Source: Burkholderiales bacterium (GTDB lineage: Bacteria; Pseudomonadota; Gammaproteobacteria; Burkholderiales; Thiobacteraceae). From it: 64,000 bases of DNA. Below the pieces are notes generated by a model that saw only the letters and a program-made list of their open reading frames with translations, searched no databases and was not told where the DNA came from. Each line of letters starts with the position of its first letter. Position 1 is the first letter of the stretch. This document shows, piece by piece, positions 11,927 to 21,313 of this stretch. A program made the position numbers and the translations under genes. Location of the stretch: assembly GCA_023511995.1 (NCBI GenBank), contig JAIMAL010000013.1:1-64000 (forward strand), written 5' to 3'.

Positions 11927-13021
11927 TCAGTGGATCGCCTGGTAGAGGCCACCGGGAAGCGCGGCCACGCGGCCGGCGAGCTCCAGTTCCAACAGGATGG
12001 AGGAAAGCTTCTCCGGCGTCAATCCGGTGCGCAGGACGAGGGCGTCGAGCCCGCAGGGCGCCTGCCCAAGGGCGGCCAGACACATGGCCGCCTCCTCGCT
12101 CAAGGTGGCTCCAGCGGTGGGCGGCGCGGGAGCTGCGGGCGCCACGGTGCAACCCAGCTCCTCGAGAATGTCCTGGGCGCTTTCCACCAGCTTGGCTCCC
12201 TGCTTGATGAGATAGTGGCAGCCTTTGCTCAGGGGACTGTGTATGGAGCCGGGTAGCGCGAACACCTCCCGTCCCTGTTCCGCGGCAAGGCGGGCGGTGA
12301 TGAGGGAGCCGCTCTTCATGCCCGCCTCCACCACCAGCAAGCCGCGGGCCAGGCCGCTGATCAGGCGGTTGCGGCGGGGAAAGTTTTCCCCCCGGGGTGG
12401 CGTGCCCAAGGGGAATTCCGACACCAGCGCCCCTCCCTGGGCCAGCCGGTGGGCCAGTTCCCGGTGGGCCGCCGGATAGACGGTATCCAACCCCGTGCCC
12501 ACCACGGCGATGCTGCCGCCCCCGCCGGCCAGTCCGCCTTCATGGGCGGCGGCATCGATGCCCAGGGCAAGGCCACTGACGATGCACCAGCCCTGCCGGG
12601 AGAGGGTTTCGGCGAAGGCGGCGGCATCCCGGCGTCCCTGGGCGGTGGCATTGCGGCTGCCCACGATGGCAAAGGCCGGCCGGGAGAACCAGGCCGGATC
12701 GCCCTTCACGTAGAGGAGCGGCGGAGGGTCGGGAATTTCCAGGAGCCGCTGGGGATAGCGGCGGTCGGCCAGGGTGAGCACCTGGTTTGCGGGGTCCCGA
12801 AGCCAGGCGCGGGTGCGTTCCAGTTTCTCCCGGTCGAAGGCGCGGGCGGCGATGGCTTGGGCGAGCTCCCGTTCCACCACCGTGGCTAGCACGGAAGGGG
12901 GCTGGTGGAAAATGGCTTCCGGGAGGCCGAAGCGAGAGAGAAGCCGCCGGTAACGTTCCCCGGAAAGGCCGGGAATCAGGGCCAAGGCGACCCACTCGAG
13001 GACCTCGTCCCCCTGTTCCAT
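11927..13021 (-). CDS. dprA: DNA-processing protein DprA
   Basis: Loads RecA on incoming single-stranded DNA during natural transformation. It is 364 aa. An N-terminal SAM-like region is followed by the Rossmann-type core with AIVGSRNAT, SGLALGIDAAAHEG, VVGTGLDTVYP, FPRRNRLISGLA and VVEAGMKSGSLITARLA, the family's nucleotide/ssDNA-binding motifs. A winged-helix-like C-terminal domain (about residues 300-364) completes it. A pilQ gene at the other end of the window is compatible with competence, though dprA is also common in non-competent species. Confidence 0.95.
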   Translation of the reverse strand: MEQGDEVLEWVALALIPGLSGERYRRLLSRFGLPEAIFHQPPSVLATVVERELAQAIAARAFDREKLERTRAWLRDPANQVLTLADRRYPQRLLEIPDPPPLLYVKGDPAWFSRPAFAIVGSRNATAQGRRDAAAFAETLSRQGWCIVSGLALGIDAAAHEGGLAGGGGSIAVVGTGLDTVYPAAHRELAHRLAQGGALVSEFPLGTPPRGENFPRRNRLISGLARGLLVVEAGMKSGSLITARLAAEQGREVFALPGSIHSPLSKGCHYLIKQGAKLVESAQDILEELGCTVAPAAPAPPTAGATLSEEAAMCLAALGQAPCGLDALVLRTGLTPEKLSSILLELELAGRVAALPGGLYQAIH

Positions 13022-13194
13022 GGATTACCCCGCGGCACGCTCCCGTCCGCGGCGGGCGGGCCGTTTGGCAGAGGGAAGGAACGCTGCCGGCGCCGGCGGG
13101 AAGCCGCGGCGGGCCGACCTCGCCTTGCCGGCGGGGGAGAAGTCACTCAACCGCGCGCCCATCACGGCCACGGGGCGGGGGGCCGGAAGGAGGC

Positions 13195-14382
13195 TTAAGG
13201 ATTGGTGACCACGTCCCCCTGGTGTACGGCGGATGCCGCCTGCATCACCAGGCCGTAGGACACCCGGTCGAAGGTGCGGAAGACGAGCAGCAGACCATAG
13301 CGCTCGTCCGGCAGCTTGACCATGCCCTTCTGGGCATCCTCGGGGGGACAGGGGCCCCAGGCCTCCTTGCGGTCATAGAACTGGTCGAAGCTTACCTTGG
13401 CATCCTTCTTCAGGCATTCCGTCTGGTGCCAGTTGCGCAGCGGCCGGCTCTCCTCGGCCTGGTCGGCCACCTTCACCGTCATGCCATGGCGGTAGAGGGC
13501 AAGCACCTGCCCCCGTTCCAGGCCATCCCGTTTGCCCAGATTGATGGCGACGATGGCTTTGGGGCCGGCCTCAGCCACACCGGAGTGGATGGCGACGATG
13601 CGCCCCCGCACCGGCTTTTCCGGTGCGTGGGGGACGAAATTGCTGAGCTCCGCCTCTCCCAGCGGCACGAGGCGGTCGCCCTTGTTGATTTCGGCGGCGG
13701 CGCGGACGATTTCGATGGTGGAGGTCTCCCCGAAACGTTTCACCCGCGCCTCCCCCAGATAGACGGCTTCATAGCCCAGGGTCTGGCCGCTGTCCGGGTC
13801 CACCAGGGCCCGGCCCGGGCGGAACACCTGCCATTGCTCCCGATCCCCCGCCTTGAGGCCTGCCACGTAGGCACGGTTGCCCGCCCCGATGACCACCCGC
13901 TCCTCCTCCGAGGCGACGATCTGGGGCGCGTTCCGCAGGCCATCCTCCTCGATCACCAGCGGCTGGGTGAGGAAAGGCCCGATGTCGGCGGGGGAGATGA
14001 CGGGAATGGCGGCGGCTTCCGGCCGCGGCATCTCCCGCATCGTGGGCTTCAGCACCACCACCTCGCGGCCCTGGTATTTCTGGCTGCGGACGAGCTTCAG
14101 CCGCCCCTTGCCGTCACTGCCCCGCTCCAGCACCACGACGTCGCCGGGATAGATGCGGTGGGGATTTTTGATCTGCTCCCGGTTGAGCTGCCAGATTTCT
14201 GGCCAGCGCCAGGGTTCGTTGAGGAATTTGCCGGCGATGCCCCAGAGGGTGTCGCCTTTGACCACGACGTAGCGGTCCGGCGCGTCGTCCTTGATCTGCG
14301 CCTCTTCTGCGCGGGCGCCCCAGGAATGGAAGCCGGCCAGGAAACTGCCAACCACGAGCGACGTTATAATGGCTTTACGCAT
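13195..14382 (-). CDS. Exported LysM peptidoglycan-binding domain protein
   Basis: 395 aa protein with a signal peptide (MRKAIITSLVVGSFLAGFHSWGARA) and one LysM domain near residues 40-90 (YVVVKGDTLWGIAGKFL...NPHRIYPGDVVVL). The LysM fold binds peptidoglycan glycan chains. The remaining 300 residues are a conserved domain I cannot name. ATG 14382 was chosen because it opens the signal peptide; the longer frame upstream has no similarity. The same gene lies between dprA and def in other betaproteobacteria, here with def divergent. An envelope role is likely; no enzymatic motif is visible. Confidence 0.85.
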   Translation of the reverse strand: MRKAIITSLVVGSFLAGFHSWGARAEEAQIKDDAPDRYVVVKGDTLWGIAGKFLNEPWRWPEIWQLNREQIKNPHRIYPGDVVVLERGSDGKGRLKLVRSQKYQGREVVVLKPTMREMPRPEAAAIPVISPADIGPFLTQPLVIEEDGLRNAPQIVASEEERVVIGAGNRAYVAGLKAGDREQWQVFRPGRALVDPDSGQTLGYEAVYLGEARVKRFGETSTIEIVRAAAEINKGDRLVPLGEAELSNFVPHAPEKPVRGRIVAIHSGVAEAGPKAIVAINLGKRDGLERGQVLALYRHGMTVKVADQAEESRPLRNWHQTECLKKDAKVSFDQFYDRKEAWGPCPPEDAQKGMVKLPDERYGLLLVFRTFDRVSYGLVMQAASAVHQGDVVTNP

Positions 14383-14507
14383 GGGCACCCTCGATCGATG
14401 TGCGTTTGCGGGAACTCCAGCGACATGGACCGGCCTTATGCAAAGCGGATGCTGGAGTTTGCTTGAAATTCTGCATATAAAATCTTCACCGGGCAAGCGT
14501 TTTTTCG

Positions 14508-15011
14508 ATGGCGATCTTAAAAATCCTTCATTATCCGGACCCGCGTCTGCACACCGTGGCCAAGCCGGTGGCATCGGTGGACGACCGCATCCGCTGCTTG
14601 GTGGCCGACATGGCCGAGACCATGTATGCCGCGCCCGGCATCGGCCTGGCGGCCACCCAGGTGGACGTGCACGAGCAGGTCATCGTCATCGATGTGTCGG
14701 AAACCCGCGACGAGCTCCGGGTGTTCATCAACCCCGAGCTGGTGCGGGCCGAGGGGGAGGCGGAATACGAGGAAGGGTGTCTTTCGGTGCCCGGCATTTA
14801 TGACAAGGTCAAGCGCGCCGCCCGCATCACCGTGCGCGCCCTGGACCAGGAGGGGCGGCCGTTCACCCTCGATGCGGAGGGTTTGCTTGCGGTGTGCATC
14901 CAGCATGAAATGGATCACCTCAAGGGCAGGGTCTTCGTCGAATATCTTTCCCGGCTCAAGCAGAACCGCATCCGGCAGAAGCTCAAAAAACGCGAACGCG
15001 AGACCATGTGA
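14508..15011 (+). CDS. def: Peptide deformylase
   Basis: Metalloenzyme that removes the formyl group from the N-terminal Met of nascent chains. At 167 aa it is the usual length. All three active-site motifs are present: GIGLAATQ near residue 45, EGCLSVP near 90 (the Cys is a metal ligand) and QHEMDHLKG near 133 (the HExxH pair of His ligands and the catalytic Glu). fmt follows six bases later, so the enzymes that add and remove the formyl group are co-transcribed. Confidence 0.98.
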   Translation: MAILKILHYPDPRLHTVAKPVASVDDRIRCLVADMAETMYAAPGIGLAATQVDVHEQVIVIDVSETRDELRVFINPELVRAEGEAEYEEGCLSVPGIYDKVKRAARITVRALDQEGRPFTLDAEGLLAVCIQHEMDHLKGRVFVEYLSRLKQNRIRQKLKKRERETM

Positions 15012-15017
15012 GCCCGC

Positions 15018-15950
15018 ATGCGTGTCGTCTTCGCCGGTACTCCAGAATTTGCGGCGGCTGCGCTGAAATCCTTAATCGCCGCCGGTCATGAGATCCTCCT
15101 CGTCCTCACCCAGCCGGACCGCCCCGCTGGTCGCGGCCTGAAGCCGACCCCCAGCCCGGTCAAGGTGCTGGCGGAGAATATGGGCCTGGCCGTGGCGCAA
15201 CCCGCAACCCTGCGGGATCCGGAGCTCAAGGCCGCGCTGCGGCATCTCGCCCCCGAGGTCATGGTGGTGGCGGCCTATGGCCTGCTGCTGCCGCGGGAGG
15301 TGCTGAGCCTGCCCCGCTGGGGGTGCCTCAACATCCATGCTTCGCTGCTGCCCCGCTGGCGGGGGGCTGCCCCCATCCAGCGGGCCATCCTGGCGGGCGA
15401 TACCGTGACCGGCATCACCATCATGCAAATGGACGAAGGACTCGATACCGGCCCCATGCTGCTCAGAAAACCCTGCCCCATCGCGCCGGACGACACGGCG
15501 CACACACTCCACGATCGCCTGGCGCAACTGGGGGCGGCCGCCATCGTGGAGGCGCTGGCGCAGCTTCCCACCCTCACGCCCGAGCCCCAGGACGAGGCGC
15601 AGGCCACCTATGCGCCCAAGATCACCAAGGAGGAGGCCCGCATCGACTGGACCCAGCCGGCGGCGAGCCTCGCGCGGGCGGTGCGGGCCTTCAATCCGGC
15701 TCCCGTCGCCTACACCTGGCTGGGCCCGCAGCGGCTTCGCCTGTGGTTTGCCGTCAGTGAGCCGGGCGGGGCGGGCGCGCCCGGGGAGATTCTCAGCGTT
15801 GACCGTCAGGGCCTGCGCGTGGCCACGGGGGAGGGCGTGCTGCGGATCACGGAACTGCAGCGGGAAGGAGGCCGGCGCCTCACCGCGGAAGCCTTTGCCG
15901 CCGCTGACTGGCTGCGGCCCGGCATCCGCCTTGGGGCGGCACCCCATTGA
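15018..15950 (+). CDS. fmt: Methionyl-tRNA formyltransferase
   Basis: Transfers a formyl group from 10-formyl-THF to the initiator Met-tRNA. It is 310 aa. The N-terminal catalytic domain starts [13 protein letters not shown] and contains the family motif [19 protein letters not shown] and the folate-binding segment [11 protein letters not shown]. The C-terminal OB-like tRNA-binding domain begins near residue 205. It lies immediately after def and before a small remnant and rsmB. Confidence 0.98.
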   Translation: MRVVFAGTPEFAAAALKSLIAAGHEILLVLTQPDRPAGRGLKPTPSPVKVLAENMGLAVAQPATLRDPELKAALRHLAPEVMVVAAYGLLLPREVLSLPRWGCLNIHASLLPRWRGAAPIQRAILAGDTVTGITIMQMDEGLDTGPMLLRKPCPIAPDDTAHTLHDRLAQLGAAAIVEALAQLPTLTPEPQDEAQATYAPKITKEEARIDWTQPAASLARAVRAFNPAPVAYTWLGPQRLRLWFAVSEPGGAGAPGEILSVDRQGLRVATGEGVLRITELQREGGRRLTAEAFAAADWLRPGIRLGAAPH

Positions 15951-16005
15951 ATTTTCACCATCGCCCCGGCATCTAAGGCGGCATCCCTTCACCCCTCAAG
16001 CTTCC

Positions 16006-16092
16006 ATGTTGGGCAACCGGATCAAAACGGCACTTCTTGCGGGCCTTGTCGCCCGCTTTCTCCTCACGGACCTGGCCCGTGGCGGCGGCTGA
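16006..16092 (+). pseudogene. Possible remnant of htpX (N-terminal fragment)
   Basis: A 28-codon frame starting MLGNRIKTALLAGLVARFLL ends in a stop overlapping the rsmB start. The first 20 residues resemble the N-terminal membrane segment of the M48 protease HtpX, and htpX occupies this fmt-rsmB position in related betaproteobacteria, as far as I recall. Nothing else of the protease, including its HExxH site, is present. I read it as the stump left by a deletion. It could instead be a small unrelated ORF or chance. Confidence 0.35.
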
Positions 16093-17353
16093 AGCGCAGG
16101 CGCAAGCGGCCCGCGTGGTGGCCGCGGTGCTGGCCGGCCGGAGTCTCACGGAGGCGCTGCGGGCGGCCACCGCCACCCTGGCCGAGCCGCGGCAAGCGCG
16201 TGCCGTGCAGGACTTGAGCTTCGGCACCCTGCGCCATCTGGCGCGCCTGCAGGCCCACCTGAAAGCCCTCGCCTCCCGGCCGGTGAAGGACAGCCTGCTG
16301 CGCGCCCTGCTCCTGGTGGGACTGAACGAGCTGCGGGCCGGGCGTGCTCCCCATCCCGCCGTCGTGCACCAGACGGTGGAAGCCGCGCGCAGCCTGGGCA
16401 AGCCCTGGGCCGCCGGCTTCGTCAATGGCGTGCTGCGTCACTACCTGCGAAAGGCCCAGGCCCTCGAAGCGCAGGCGGACCAGGACGAAACGACCCGCTT
16501 CAGCTATCCCGGCTGGTGGATCGAGCGTCTTGCCCGTCAGTACCCGGACCAGTACCAGAACCTGCTGGCGGCGGGACTGAGCCACCCGCCCATGACCCTG
16601 CGCATCAACCGCCGGCGCACAAGCCCCGAGGCTTATCGGGCGATGCTTGCCGAGGCGGGCATGGAGAGCACGCCCCTCGGGCCGGTGGCCCTGCGCCTCA
16701 GAAAGCCCGTGCCGGTGGAGGCGCTGCCGGGCTTTCGTGAGGGGCTCGTCTCGGTGCAGGATGCGGGGGCGCAGCAGGCTGCCTATCTCCTGGCCCTTGA
16801 GCCCGGCCAGCGGGTGCTGGATGCCTGTGCGGCGCCCGGCGGCAAGACCGCCCATATCCTGGAGACCGCCGATGTGCGCCTCACCGCCGTCGATCGCGAT
16901 CCCCGGCGCCTTGAACGGGTGAAGGAAAACCTCGACCGGCTGGGTCTGTCCGCCCAGCTCGTCGCCGCCGATGCCGCAAACCCCACCTGGTGGGATGGGG
17001 AGCCCTTCGACCGCATCCTCGCCGATGTGCCCTGCTCCGCTTCCGGCGTGGTGCGCCGCCACCCCGATGCCAAATGGCTGCGCCGGCCGCAGGACATCGC
17101 CGCCTTTGCCCGGGAGCAGGCCCGGCTGCTTGTCGCGCTCTGGCGCCTGCTTGCCCCCGGTGGTACATTGCTGTACGCCACCTGTTCCCTCTTTGCCGAG
17201 GAAAATCAAGAGGTCATCCAGGATTTCCTGGCCCGGCAGCCGGACGCCCGACCCGATCCCCTGTCTGCTTCCCCGGCGGGTTTCCTGCAACTCCTGCCGG
17301 ACGAGAACCAGGATGGTTTTTTCTATGCGCGGCTTCGCAAACTTCCTGCGTGA
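16079..17353 (+). CDS. rsmB: 16S rRNA (cytosine(967)-C(5))-methyltransferase RsmB
   Basis: SAM-dependent methyltransferase that modifies C967 of 16S rRNA. From GTG 16079 the product is 424 aa (E. coli 429). A NusB-like RNA-binding domain fills the first 140 residues. The catalytic domain has the SAM motif LDACAAPGGKTAHIL and the two catalytic cysteines in DVPCSASGVVRRHPD and YATCSLFAEEN. An alternative TTG start lies at 16037; neither has a strong ribosome-binding site. The 3' end overlaps the DUF4390 gene by 29 bases. Confidence 0.94.
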   Translation: MAAAEAQAQAARVVAAVLAGRSLTEALRAATATLAEPRQARAVQDLSFGTLRHLARLQAHLKALASRPVKDSLLRALLLVGLNELRAGRAPHPAVVHQTVEAARSLGKPWAAGFVNGVLRHYLRKAQALEAQADQDETTRFSYPGWWIERLARQYPDQYQNLLAAGLSHPPMTLRINRRRTSPEAYRAMLAEAGMESTPLGPVALRLRKPVPVEALPGFREGLVSVQDAGAQQAAYLLALEPGQRVLDACAAPGGKTAHILETADVRLTAVDRDPRRLERVKENLDRLGLSAQLVAADAANPTWWDGEPFDRILADVPCSASGVVRRHPDAKWLRRPQDIAAFAREQARLLVALWRLLAPGGTLLYATCSLFAEENQEVIQDFLARQPDARPDPLSASPAGFLQLLPDENQDGFFYARLRKLPA

Positions 17354-17888
17354 GGGCCTGCTCCTTGTCGGCCTGCTTTTGGGCTGCTCCACCGCCTGGG
17401 CGGGGGAAGGGGCGAGCATCCGTTCCGCCGAGCTCATCCCCGGCGAGGAGTGGTATTACCTCTATGCGGACATCGAGGTGAACTTCCCCAAGGCGCTGGA
17501 GGATGCGCTGAAAAAGGGCGTGAGCCTCAACTTCATGCTGGAATTCGAACTTCAGCGCCCCCGTTGGTACTGGTTCGACGAAACGGTGGCCAGCGTGCGC
17601 CAGAACCTGCGCATCAGCTACCATGCCCTCACCCGCCAGTATCAGTTCTCCAGCAATCAGGGCAATCGTTCCTATGCCACGCTGGCGGAAGCGAAGGAGG
17701 AGCTGCAGCACATCACGGAATGGAAGGTGCTGGACCGCAGCCAGCTTAAGAAAGGCGTCACCTATCAGGGGGCGTTGCGGCTGCGCCTGGATGTGAATCA
17801 ACTGCCCAAGCCCCTGCAGGTGGAGGCCATCAGCTCCCGCGAGTGGAACTTCAATTCCGACTGGTACCGCTTCACCGTCACGCCGTAA
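17325..17888 (+). CDS. Exported DUF4390 family protein
   Basis: 187 aa protein with a signal peptide (hydrophobic REGLLLVGLLLGCSTAWA near residues 9-26) and a single conserved domain of unknown function. The domain is rich in aromatic residues (ELQRPRWYWFDET, EWNFNSDWYRF) and predicted beta-rich. It overlaps the end of rsmB and is followed three bases later by the NtrY-like kinase. The same rsmB-DUF4390-kinase-regulator order is common in betaproteobacteria, so it may act as a periplasmic partner of the kinase; that is an inference. Confidence 0.85.
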   Translation: MRGFANFLREGLLLVGLLLGCSTAWAGEGASIRSAELIPGEEWYYLYADIEVNFPKALEDALKKGVSLNFMLEFELQRPRWYWFDETVASVRQNLRISYHALTRQYQFSSNQGNRSYATLAEAKEELQHITEWKVLDRSQLKKGVTYQGALRLRLDVNQLPKPLQVEAISSREWNFNSDWYRFTVTP

Positions 17889-17891
17889 CCC

Positions 17892-20030
17892 ATGCGCTAC
17901 ATCGTCGGCCTTTCCATCGCCTTCGGCTTCAGCCTGCTCTATCTCCTCTGGCGGGCGAGCAGCAACACCGCCCTTTTTGCCGAGCATTACACCCTGCTCA
18001 TCGTCCTCAACAGCGTGGTGGCGGTACTGCTTTTCGGGCTCATCATCTATCAGGTGCGGCTTCTGCGTCGCCGCATCCGCACTGGGCAGTTCGGTGCGAG
18101 GCTCACCCTGCGGTTGATTGCCGTCTTTGCCCTGATGGCCATCGTGCCCGGCACCATCATCTATGGCGTGTCGGTGCAGTTCCTCACCCGCTCCATCGAA
18201 TCCTGGTTCGACGTGCGGGTGGACAGCGCATTGGAGGGCGGGCTCAACCTGGGGCGAAGCGCGCTGGAGGCGCAGCTTGCCGAACTCACCAAAAAGGCGG
18301 AGGCCATGGCCATCACCCTCGCCGAGGAACCTGCCAGCAGCCATCTGGCCAGCCTCAGCCGGCTGCGGGAGCAGACCGGTGTGGCGGAAGCGGCGCTCTT
18401 CTCCGCACGGGGCGCGGTGATCGCTTTTGCCAGCGCCGATCCCCAGGCCTTGAGCCCCGAGCTTCCCTCTCCCGCGATCCTCCGCCAGGTGCGCCAGCAG
18501 CAGCCTTATCGCGCCCTGGAGGTGATCGGTGAGCGCGGCCTTTTCCTGCGCGCGGTGGTGCCGGTGAACGTGCTATCGCTTTCCGAGGACATCCGCATCC
18601 TGCAAGTGTTGCAACCGGCGCCGAAGAAACTCGCCGAGGACGCCCAGGCGGTGCAGGACGTCTATCGAGACTACCAGGAGCTGTCCTTTGCCCGCCGCAG
18701 CCTTTCCCGCTTCTTCACCCTTTCCCTCACCATGACCCTGCTGCTTGCCCTTCTTTCGGCGGTGGCAGCGGCCTTCCTCGTCTCGGAGCGCCTGAATGCG
18801 CCCCTGGGGCTTTTGGCAGAGGGCACCCGTGCGGTAGGCAAGGGGGATTTCTCGCCGGTGCAGCCGGTCAAGGCGCGGGACGAGCTGGGCATGCTCATCA
18901 ACTCCTTCAACGCCATGACCCGCCAGCTCGCGGAGACCCGCGCCCAGGTGGAATCGAAGCAACGCCAACTGGAAGGGGCGAAGGGTTACCTGGAAGCCAT
19001 TCTCTCCCATCTTTCCAGCGGCGTGCTGGCCTTCGACGAGCGGCTCTCTCTGCGCACGGTGAATCCCACCAGTGCGCTGATTCTGGGCGTGGACCTCAAC
19101 ACGTTGCGGGGCATCCCCGTCTCCGCCTGGGGGGAACGGGTGCCGGCGCTGGCCCCCTTTGGCGAGGCGCTTTTCCGCCACTTCGAGGCAGGCGGTGGCA
19201 AAGACTGGCAGGAACAGATCGAGCTTGCCCGGGAGACCGGCAGCCAGGTGCTGCTCCTGCGGGGCACGCGGCTGCCGGCGGCGGCGGAAGGGGGTTACGT
19301 GGTGGTCTTCGACGACATCACGGGCTTGATCCAGGCCCAGCGGGCCGCCGCCTGGGGCGAGGTGGCGCGGCGGCTCGCCCACGAGATCAAAAATCCTCTC
19401 ACCCCCATCCAGCTTTCTGCCGAGCGACTGGAACACAAGCTTGCGGGCAAGCTTACGCCGGCCGATGCGGCGATGCTCTCCCGCGCCACGCAGACCATCG
19501 TCAACCAGGTGGCGGCCTTGAAGAGCATGGTCAACGATTTCAGCGAATACGCCCGCGCGCCCATGCTCAAGGCGCGCCCCCTCGATCTCAATGCCCTAGT
19601 GGGGGAAGTGCTCACCCTCTACGAGCACGCCGATTTCCCCGTGCACACGGAGCTCACCGCCGGGCTCACCGTCGAGGGGGATGCCAAGCTCCTGCGCCAG
19701 GTCATCCACAATCTCCTGGCCAATGCCCAGGACGCGGTGGCCGCGGTTGCCTCACCCCGCATCACCGTGCGCACGGAAGCGGTGGGGGATTGGGCGCAAC
19801 TGCGGGTGATGGACAACGGGCCGGGTTTTGCGCCGGAGATTCTCGCGCGCGCCTTTGAGCCCTATGTCACCACCAAGGCCAAGGGCACCGGCCTGGGTCT
19901 TGCCATCGTCAAACGAATCGTGGATGAGCACCACGGCGAGGTGGAAATCCGCAATCTGGAACCCCAGGGAGCCTGTGTTTGTGTGCGTCTGCCACTTGCT
20001 TCCGCACAGGCCGCCCGGCAGGCGGCATAA
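17892..20030 (+). CDS. NtrY-like membrane sensor histidine kinase
   Basis: 712 aa. Three N-terminal membrane helices (about residues 1-25, 35-58 and 75-97) precede a periplasmic domain, a fourth helix near residue 280 and a HAMP linker. A PAS domain lies near residues 365-485. The H-box AHEIKNPLTPIQLSAERLEHKL is followed by the ATPase boxes NLLANAQDAV, MDNGPGFAPEI and KGTGLGLAIVKRIVDEHHG, all intact, so it should autophosphorylate. It is followed eight bases later by its probable response regulator. The input signal is not visible from sequence. NtrY is the nearest architecture; nitrogen control should not be assumed. Confidence 0.92.
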   Translation: MRYIVGLSIAFGFSLLYLLWRASSNTALFAEHYTLLIVLNSVVAVLLFGLIIYQVRLLRRRIRTGQFGARLTLRLIAVFALMAIVPGTIIYGVSVQFLTRSIESWFDVRVDSALEGGLNLGRSALEAQLAELTKKAEAMAITLAEEPASSHLASLSRLREQTGVAEAALFSARGAVIAFASADPQALSPELPSPAILRQVRQQQPYRALEVIGERGLFLRAVVPVNVLSLSEDIRILQVLQPAPKKLAEDAQAVQDVYRDYQELSFARRSLSRFFTLSLTMTLLLALLSAVAAAFLVSERLNAPLGLLAEGTRAVGKGDFSPVQPVKARDELGMLINSFNAMTRQLAETRAQVESKQRQLEGAKGYLEAILSHLSSGVLAFDERLSLRTVNPTSALILGVDLNTLRGIPVSAWGERVPALAPFGEALFRHFEAGGGKDWQEQIELARETGSQVLLLRGTRLPAAAEGGYVVVFDDITGLIQAQRAAAWGEVARRLAHEIKNPLTPIQLSAERLEHKLAGKLTPADAAMLSRATQTIVNQVAALKSMVNDFSEYARAPMLKARPLDLNALVGEVLTLYEHADFPVHTELTAGLTVEGDAKLLRQVIHNLLANAQDAVAAVASPRITVRTEAVGDWAQLRVMDNGPGFAPEILARAFEPYVTTKAKGTGLGLAIVKRIVDEHHGEVEIRNLEPQGACVCVRLPLASAQAARQAA

Positions 20031-20038
20031 TCTTGACT

Positions 20039-21286
20039 ATGGCCAACATCCTCGTTGTTGATGATGAAGCGGGCATCCGCGAGTTGTTGCAGGAAATCCT
20101 GCACGACGAAGGCCACCAGGTGTGGCTGGCGGAAAGTGCAAAGCAGGCGCGGCTTCTGCGCGAGGCGGCAGCGCCCGACCTGGTGCTGCTGGACATCTGG
20201 ATGCCGGACACCGACGGCATCACCCTCCTCAAAGAATGGTCGGCCAACGGCCAGCTCACCATGCCGGTGGTGATGATGTCCGGGCATGGCACCATCGACA
20301 CCGCCGTGGAAGCCACCCGCATCGGCGCCTACGATTTTCTCGAGAAACCCATCGCCCTGCAGAAGCTGCTCCACACCGTGGGGCGGGCGCTCAAGCGGGC
20401 GGAGGCACTTCACCGGCCGCGGCAGGGCTTGTCGGCGCTGGGCAGCAGCCCGCTCATCGCCGCCCTCGGGGCGCGCCTCGAAAAAATCGCCGCAGGCCGC
20501 GAACCGGTGTTGCTTCTGGGGGAGACGGGCTGCGGCTTCGAGCATTGCGCGCGGGCCCTCCATGTGCCGGGCACCCCGTGGGTGGCGCCGGAGGATACGG
20601 CGTGGCTCCTTAACAACCCGGTGGAGTTCCTGCAGCAGGCGAAGGGGGGGCTTCTCTACGTGAGTGGCCTCGAGCGCCTGGGGCGCCTGGAGCAAAAGGG
20701 GCTTGCCCTCCTTCTGCCGAAACTTACGCGCCTTGAGGTGCGTCTGGTGGCGGCCGCCACTTCCGCCATCCGGGCGCTTGTGGAAAACGGGACCTTCGAT
20801 GCCGAACTCTATCACCAGATTTCCGCCATCACCGTTCCCCTGCCGGCCCTGCGCAGCCGGCGCGAGGACATCCCGGAGCTCGCCCGTGCCTTGCTTGCCC
20901 AAATGATCGAGGCGCGGCGGGTGCCGGTCAGGCGCTTCACCACGGCGGCGCTCAATGTTCTGCGCCAGTATGATTGGCCGGGCAACCTGCAGGAGCTGGA
21001 AAACGTGGTGCGCAGCGTGGCCCTGGCAAGTGCCGAGGAAGAGATCGGCGCGGAGGAGGTCTCAGCGCTGCTTTCCCGGCCGGCGCAGGGGACTCTGCTT
21101 CCCCTCGACCTCGACCAGCCGCTGCGGGAAGCGCGCGATGCCTTCGAGAAACTCTATTTCGAGCACCATATCGGCAAGGCGGGCGGCAACATGAGCCGGG
21201 TGGCGGAAGCCGTCGGCCTGGAACGCACGCATCTGTACCGCAAACTGAAACAACTGGACATCCGCATCACCCGCAAACCCGAATGA
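20039..21286 (+). CDS. NtrX-like response regulator with degenerate sigma-54 activation domain
   Basis: 415 aa, starting MANILVVDDEAGIRELLQ. A complete receiver domain (residues 1-120) has acidic DDE, phospho-acceptor Asp in LLDIWMPD, the switch Ser in MMSGHG and Lys in EKPI. The AAA+ region (about 140-330) is decayed: Walker A reads GETGCGFEH without the Lys, the GAFTGA loop is absent, and the Walker B position reads LLYVSGLERL without the acidic pair. The arginine-finger region (SRREDIPELA) and a Fis-type HTH (NMSRVAEAVGLERTHLYRKLKQL) remain. It can probably be phosphorylated and bind DNA but not hydrolyse ATP or remodel sigma-54 polymerase. Pairs with the upstream kinase. Confidence 0.9.
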   Translation: MANILVVDDEAGIRELLQEILHDEGHQVWLAESAKQARLLREAAAPDLVLLDIWMPDTDGITLLKEWSANGQLTMPVVMMSGHGTIDTAVEATRIGAYDFLEKPIALQKLLHTVGRALKRAEALHRPRQGLSALGSSPLIAALGARLEKIAAGREPVLLLGETGCGFEHCARALHVPGTPWVAPEDTAWLLNNPVEFLQQAKGGLLYVSGLERLGRLEQKGLALLLPKLTRLEVRLVAAATSAIRALVENGTFDAELYHQISAITVPLPALRSRREDIPELARALLAQMIEARRVPVRRFTTAALNVLRQYDWPGNLQELENVVRSVALASAEEEIGAEEVSALLSRPAQGTLLPLDLDQPLREARDAFEKLYFEHHIGKAGGNMSRVAEAVGLERTHLYRKLKQLDIRITRKPE

Positions 21287-21313
21287 TTTTTGTCTCACGG
21301 AGAAAGGACTGAC

